In this document: positions 31,839 through 38,768 of the stretch, piece by piece
Layout: each line of letters opens with the position of its first letter
Numbering within the stretch: the first letter of the stretch is position 1
Assembly (NCBI GenBank): GCA_030039035.1
Contig: JASHQQ010000386.1
Coordinates: 1 to 38,768 of the forward strand
Reading direction: 5' to 3'
From: Acidobacteriaceae bacterium
GTDB taxonomy: Bacteria > Acidobacteriota > Terriglobia > Terriglobales > Acidobacteriaceae
DNA length: 38,768 bases
Notes under the pieces: generated by a model
Told to the model about the DNA's origin: nothing
Seen by the model: only the letters and a program-made list of their open reading frames with translations
The model's database searches: none
Program-made: the position numbers and the translations under genes

Positions 31839-33944
31839 ATGCGCCGCTTCAAGCCACGATTCCTTGGGCTCGTGTGGCTCCTGTCCTGGCTCTGCCGCTT
31901 CGCCGTTGCGCAAGCGCAGGCGCCGGTTCATTCGACTTCTCCCATTGAAGAATCGTCTCTGTCGCACCGCCCCATGCCGGGGCCGATCCCGGTCCGGCAC
32001 ATTCCACGGGATCTTCCCCCTCCCTCCGGCAGCGCGACGTCGACTTCGCTGACTCTGTCGGCTGACATCGTTCCGGCAGGAACCGCGGTGACGCTCACGG
32101 CCAGGGTCGGCTCCGGCGAGACGGCAGTTGCGCCCGGCATCGTGGACTTTTGCAACGCGGAATCCGGCGCGTGCGCGGGCTCTGCGATTCTCGCGACTGC
32201 AGTGCTCGAAGCACAGGGCGAGGCGGTCGGCACCGTCAGACTGCCGGCAGGCAGCTACTCGATCCGGGCGAGATTCGTGGGCACTACACCCTACGCGCCG
32301 AGCGCGTCGGCGCCGCAATCGCTGACGGTGGAAGGAAACTCGAATTACATTACCAAAGCCACGCTGACGAGCGTGACCGGCGGCCAAGGCGGCTACGCCA
32401 TGAATGCGACGCTGACGAGCCATGCGCCCATCGCGCCCACCGGAAGCCTCGTCTTCACAAACACGACCGGCAAAGCAAAACTGGGCAGCGCCGCATTGCC
32501 CGATTCCGCGCTGGACGGCTATCAGCCGTTCGGCCTCATCACCACGGGCGCGCAAAGCGGGCCGAACGATCTCGTCGTTGGAGATTTCAATGGTGACGGC
32601 ATTCCCGACCTCGCTACACCCGATTCGGCGACGGGCGTCGTTGCCATCTTTCTCGGCAAGGGCGATGGAACGTTCCAGCCGGCGAAGTTCGCCTCGACCG
32701 GGACGGGCAGCATGCCGCTGGCGCTCGCCGCAGCAGACTTCAACGCCGATGGAAAGCTGGACCTCGCGGTTGCGCTGGCAAATCAGGGCGCCGTGGCGAT
32801 TCTGCTGGGCAATGGCGATGGAACATTCCAGCCTGCGCGATTCGTGACTACCGCGGGATCGGCGCTCTACCATCCGATTGCGCTTGCCGTGGCGGACTTC
32901 AACCATGACGGCCGGCTCGACATCGCGACAGCCAACAACTCTCTGGGCGCGAGTGTGCTGCTCGGCAACGGCGACGGCAGCTTTCAGCCTTACAAGCTGC
33001 TAGGCTCGAGCCAGGGACCCACGTGGATCGCGGCGGGCGACTTCAACCACGACGGAGATCCCGACCTGGCGGTGACGACGTCTTCCAACACCGTCGACAT
33101 CAGCATGGGAAACGGCGACGGAACGTTTCAGGGTTACACGAGCATCGCGACCGGAGGCGGCAGCAATCCGCAGTCGGTGGCCGTCGCCGACCTCGATGGC
33201 GACGGCAATTCCGATCTGGTCGTTGCTTGTTACGGCGCCAATGCCGTGGGAGTGCTGCTCGGTAATGGCGATGGGACGTTTTTGCCGATCGAGCTCTACG
33301 CAGCGGGTGCGGAGCCGATTTCGGTCGCGGTTGGCGACCTGAATCTCGACGGGATTCCCGATCTCGTTGTGACCAATTTCGGCTCCAACAGCCTGAGCCT
33401 CTTTCAGGGTAACGGCGACGGAACGTTCCTGCCGTTGCCGGCCTACTCGACGACCAGCGGCTCGCAGCCGGCAGCGAGCGTGATCGCCGATCTCGACGCC
33501 GAGGGCGCGCCGGAGATTGTCACGGCGCTCTATGAATCGAGCGCGCTCTATGTGCTGGAAAGCGAGCGGATGCAGGGAGTGCAGCTCGAGGACGCGACGC
33601 TTTCGACGGCAAGGACGATCGATCTGACGGCTTCGTACGCCGGCGACAGTCTGTATGCGCCGGCGACGTCGGCGGCGTATACATTTCCTCCCGCGAGCGA
33701 GCCCGACAACGAGGACTTGTCGGGTAAGAAGTCGGAACCAGCTAAGAGCCGTATACTCACGCCAGATGCAGGTTCCCAGTCCAGCGATGACAAGAGCCGT
33801 ACTCCTGCGGCGCATTCGCGTCTGGCTGTCGTTGTTCATCGCCGGGCTGGTGTTGAGTGGGTTGACCGCGTTTCCCCTCAATCACGAGTTGCGGATGGTC
33901 AATCATCTGATGGGCGTTGCGCCGCAAGTTCCGGCGAGCCATGA
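31839..33944 (+). CDS. Secreted FG-GAP/VCBS beta-propeller protein with Ig-like domain
   Basis: 701 residues as read. It has a signal peptide (RFLGLVWLLSWLCRFAVAQA), an Ig-like domain of the type common in Acidobacteria (about 65-170; TSTSLTLSADIVPAGTAVTL), a second Ig-like strand set, then seven FG-GAP repeats (about 240-600). Each repeat has a calcium-type loop such as DFNGDGIPDL and a LLGNGDGTF strand. Seven repeats would close an integrin-like seven-bladed propeller; the last loop, DLDAEGAPEI, is degenerate. After about residue 625 (GKKSEPAKSR) the sequence becomes basic and compositionally unlike the rest. This part overlaps the next gene in another frame, so the natural stop may have been lost. 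GGAGG is only one base from the ATG at 31839. Its role is probably surface adhesion or binding. Confidence 0.85.
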   Translation: MRRFKPRFLGLVWLLSWLCRFAVAQAQAPVHSTSPIEESSLSHRPMPGPIPVRHIPRDLPPPSGSATSTSLTLSADIVPAGTAVTLTARVGSGETAVAPGIVDFCNAESGACAGSAILATAVLEAQGEAVGTVRLPAGSYSIRARFVGTTPYAPSASAPQSLTVEGNSNYITKATLTSVTGGQGGYAMNATLTSHAPIAPTGSLVFTNTTGKAKLGSAALPDSALDGYQPFGLITTGAQSGPNDLVVGDFNGDGIPDLATPDSATGVVAIFLGKGDGTFQPAKFASTGTGSMPLALAAADFNADGKLDLAVALANQGAVAILLGNGDGTFQPARFVTTAGSALYHPIALAVADFNHDGRLDIATANNSLGASVLLGNGDGSFQPYKLLGSSQGPTWIAAGDFNHDGDPDLAVTTSSNTVDISMGNGDGTFQGYTSIATGGGSNPQSVAVADLDGDGNSDLVVACYGANAVGVLLGNGDGTFLPIELYAAGAEPISVAVGDLNLDGIPDLVVTNFGSNSLSLFQGNGDGTFLPLPAYSTTSGSQPAASVIADLDAEGAPEIVTALYESSALYVLESERMQGVQLEDATLSTARTIDLTASYAGDSLYAPATSAAYTFPPASEPDNEDLSGKKSEPAKSRILTPDAGSQSSDDKSRTPAAHSRLAVVVHRRAGVEWVDRVSPQSRVADGQSSDGRCAASSGEP

Positions 33945-34284
33945 ACCGGCTCTTCATGTGTGGCTGCGAAGAGTCTACGATGCGCTCTCCGATACCAACC
34001 ATCGGTATCCGTTTCTTGCCTACGGCACCGACTGGCTGGCCTTCGCGCATCTGGTGATCGCGATCGCCTTTATCGGCCCTCTGATCGACCCGGTTCGCAA
34101 CAAATGGGTGCTGACGTTTGGCGTAATCGCCTGCGCCGGCGTGATTCCGCTGGCGCTCATCGCCGGCTACATTCGTGGAATTCCGTTCTTTTGGCGGCTG
34201 ATCGACTGCAGCTTCGGCGTCTTCGGCGCGATTCCGCCGGTGATCTGTCTGCGGTATGTGAGCGCGATAGAGAGAACGAGTTGA
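33766..34284 (+). CDS. Small membrane protein of unknown function (about 172 aa)
   Basis: The protein starts at ATG 33766 (MQVPSPAMTRAV) or ATG 33787. It has about four membrane helices: RVWLSLFIAGLVLSGLTAF, WLAFAHLVIAIAFIGPLI, WVLTFGVIACAGVIPLALIA and the segment around FWRLIDCSFGVFGAIPPVIC. The NKWVLTFGVIACAG and IPFFWRLIDCSFG stretches look like family-conserved blocks, but I know no function. No ribosome binding site precedes either ATG. A -10-like TATACT at 33753-33758 would place a transcript start at or next to ATG 33766, so the gene could be leaderless. It overlaps the tail of the FG-GAP reading frame by 179 bp and converges with the next gene, 16 bp away. Confidence 0.72.
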   Translation: MQVPSPAMTRAVLLRRIRVWLSLFIAGLVLSGLTAFPLNHELRMVNHLMGVAPQVPASHEPALHVWLRRVYDALSDTNHRYPFLAYGTDWLAFAHLVIAIAFIGPLIDPVRNKWVLTFGVIACAGVIPLALIAGYIRGIPFFWRLIDCSFGVFGAIPPVICLRYVSAIERTS

Positions 34285-34300
34285 TCGGGCAAGCGCCGGA

Positions 34301-34609
34301 CTATTCGGCCTGTCTCGCGGTTCCTTCTTCCTTGCGAGAGGGTAGCAGAATGCGGCTGATCCGCGGCCCACAGTTCCAGAAGATCCAGGAGGCAAAGAAA
34401 TAGCCGGCGATACGGCCAAGATGAAAGCCGATCTCGACGCGATCAAGGTTAGCGAAATATGTATCTCCAAGCGAAAGGAGTCCAGCGATCGAGTAGTGAT
34501 GGAGGGAGACAAAACGCTCCGGCAGGTAGGATGCGTCTACGAAAGCGCAAATGAGCTGGATCACGGCAATCGCGCGACTGACCAGCAAAACAGCGTCATC
34601 CCTCGACAT
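34301..34609 (-). CDS. Small membrane protein of unknown function (102 aa)
   Basis: The ATG at 34609 is preceded by GGAGG at a five-base spacing, which decides the start over the longer open frame. Two or three hydrophobic stretches are visible (AVLLVSRAIAVIQLICAFVD, YSIAGLLSLG, GRIAGYFFASWIFW), with a basic C-terminus rich in Arg, Lys and Glu. No family is recognised. It lies 68 bp downstream of the RND pump on the same strand and could be co-transcribed with it. It converges with the preceding membrane-protein gene across a 16-bp gap. Confidence 0.62.
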   Translation of the reverse strand: MSRDDAVLLVSRAIAVIQLICAFVDASYLPERFVSLHHYSIAGLLSLGDTYFANLDRVEIGFHLGRIAGYFFASWIFWNCGPRISRILLPSRKEEGTARQAE

Positions 34610-34677
34610 GGAATCCTCCGGCGGAAGCGATCCAGCAATGATATGCGATCGCGGGGCGGAAACTCCGTGTAGCCAGT

Positions 34678-38163
<3,486 letters not shown>

Positions 38164-38229
38164 CGATTACCCGGCTCGGAGGGTTATTGGTTTGCCGCAC
38201 CCCGCTGGTCGAAGTTTGAGGAGTCCCGC

Positions 38230-38254
38230 CCTTTCGCCAACTGCGGGCGAAAGG
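38230..38254. other. Hairpin between the two RND pump genes
   Basis: CCTTTCGCC (38230-38238) pairs perfectly with GGCGAAAGG (38246-38254) around a seven-base loop. No T-run follows on either side. It lies in the 119-bp gap between the two co-directional pump genes and is more likely an mRNA-stabilising or REP-like intercistronic element than a full terminator. Confidence 0.45.
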
Positions 38255-38282
38255 ATGGGGCGCCCAGAGTCTGCGGGCTTCA

Positions 38283-38768
38283 TCAGTCGGCTCCGATCGG
38301 TTCGTGGCGCAGCCCGGATTCGACATCGCGCGGCTTCATGCGCTGCGCCAGCTTGTCGAAGTAGATGTAGACGACCGGCGTGGTGTAGAGCGTGAGCATC
38401 TGCGAGAACATCAGCCCGCCCACGATGGTGATGCCCAGCGGCTCGCGCAGTTCCGCGCCCATGCCTCCGCCGAGCGCCAGCGGCAGGCCGCCCAGCATGG
38501 CGGCCAGCGTGGTCATCAGGATGGGCCGGAAGCGCAGCAGGCACGCCTGGAAAATGGCTTCTTCCGCAGGCAGTTTTTGCTCGCGCTCGGCCTGCAGGGC
38601 GAAGTCGATCATCATGATGGCGTTTTTCTGCACGATGCCGATGAGCAGGATGATGCCGATGAGCGCGATCACGCTGAACTCAACGTGCGTGATCATCAAC
38701 GCCAGCAGCGCGCCCACGCCCGCCGAAGGCAGCGTGGAGATGATGGTGATGGGATGGACGTAGCTCTC
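38283..38768 (-). CDS. RND efflux transporter, C-terminal part (MdtB-like), cut by window edge
   Basis: The last 161 codons of a second RND pump are visible; the 5' part lies beyond the right edge. The segment [20 protein letters not shown] leads to TM10 [20 protein letters not shown] and to TM11-12, ending [20 protein letters not shown]. It is strongly similar to the same part of the downstream pump (for example ACLLRFRPI and GGLPLA), so the two are paralogues. TM10 reads IVQKNA where the other reads IVKKNA. The relay Lys is kept at the second position in both. Confidence 0.92.
   Translation of the reverse strand, partial: ESYVHPITIISTLPSAGVGALLALMITHVEFSVIALIGIILLIGIVQKNAIMMIDFALQAEREQKLPAEEAIFQACLLRFRPILMTTLAAMLGGLPLALGGGMGAELREPLGITIVGGLMFSQMLTLYTTPVVYIYFDKLAQRMKPRDVESGLRHEPIGAD

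Overview
The window looks like chromosomal DNA of a GC-rich Acidobacteriota (Terriglobia-like) soil bacterium. This is inference, from the gene content: an Oar-type TonB-dependent receptor with an N-terminal carboxypeptidase-regulatory domain and the LPLNGRNF plug motif, a Reg_prop/Y_Y_Y two-component kinase, a winged-helix protein with a TM anchor, an FG-GAP surface protein and an S8 protease ending in ALWG repeats. No rRNA, tRNA or CRISPR array is visible.

Layout. Positions 1-1130 are an AT-richer patch that looks like a mobile-element border: a gene running off the left end, three copies of an AT-rich palindrome, a possible 31-aa membrane peptide, a tyrosine-recombinase C-terminal remnant and a 17-bp repeat pair. 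A tandem UspA protein follows (1332-2198), meeting a flavoprotein disulfide-reductase N-terminal remnant head-on. From 13429 down to 2598 every gene is on the minus strand and forms a regulatory block. It holds a soluble GAF-PAS-PAS histidine kinase, a membrane Reg_prop-PAS histidine kinase with a nearly identical transmitter, and a FixJ-type regulator. Then come a stand-alone receiver, a sigma-54 activator without a receiver, an ECF sigma factor, an SDR and a crotonase-fold protein of the 6-oxocamphor-hydrolase type. A good -24/-12 (sigma-54) promoter and a 12-bp tandem repeat placed like an enhancer lie between the activator and the ECF gene. I infer a cascade from kinases through FixJ/receiver and sigma-54 activator to the ECF sigma factor, the SDR and the beta-diketone hydrolase.

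Positions 13886-20607 hold a small unknown protein and a carbohydrate locus: a winged-helix/TM protein divergent from a TonB-dependent receptor, then a secreted GH13 enzyme. An S8 protease (minus) has its own intrinsic terminator. From 29574 down to 23003 a five-gene operon with overlapping start/stop codons joins a membrane HD-GYP/GAF/GGDEF c-di-GMP protein to a peptide ABC transporter (two permeases, binding protein, one ATPase). The ATPase stop codon lies inside one copy of a 46-bp intergenic repeat.

The right part has cysK-cysE (cysteine synthesis), a seven-repeat FG-GAP protein overlapping a small membrane-protein gene, another small membrane protein, and two RND efflux pump subunits. 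The second pump is cut by the window edge. The first carries a long Ala/Pro/Thr-rich insertion in a periplasmic domain.

The strongest leads are the sigma-54 to ECF cascade with a split activator, the operon coupling c-di-GMP turnover to peptide transport, and the repeat that ends the transporter ATPase.
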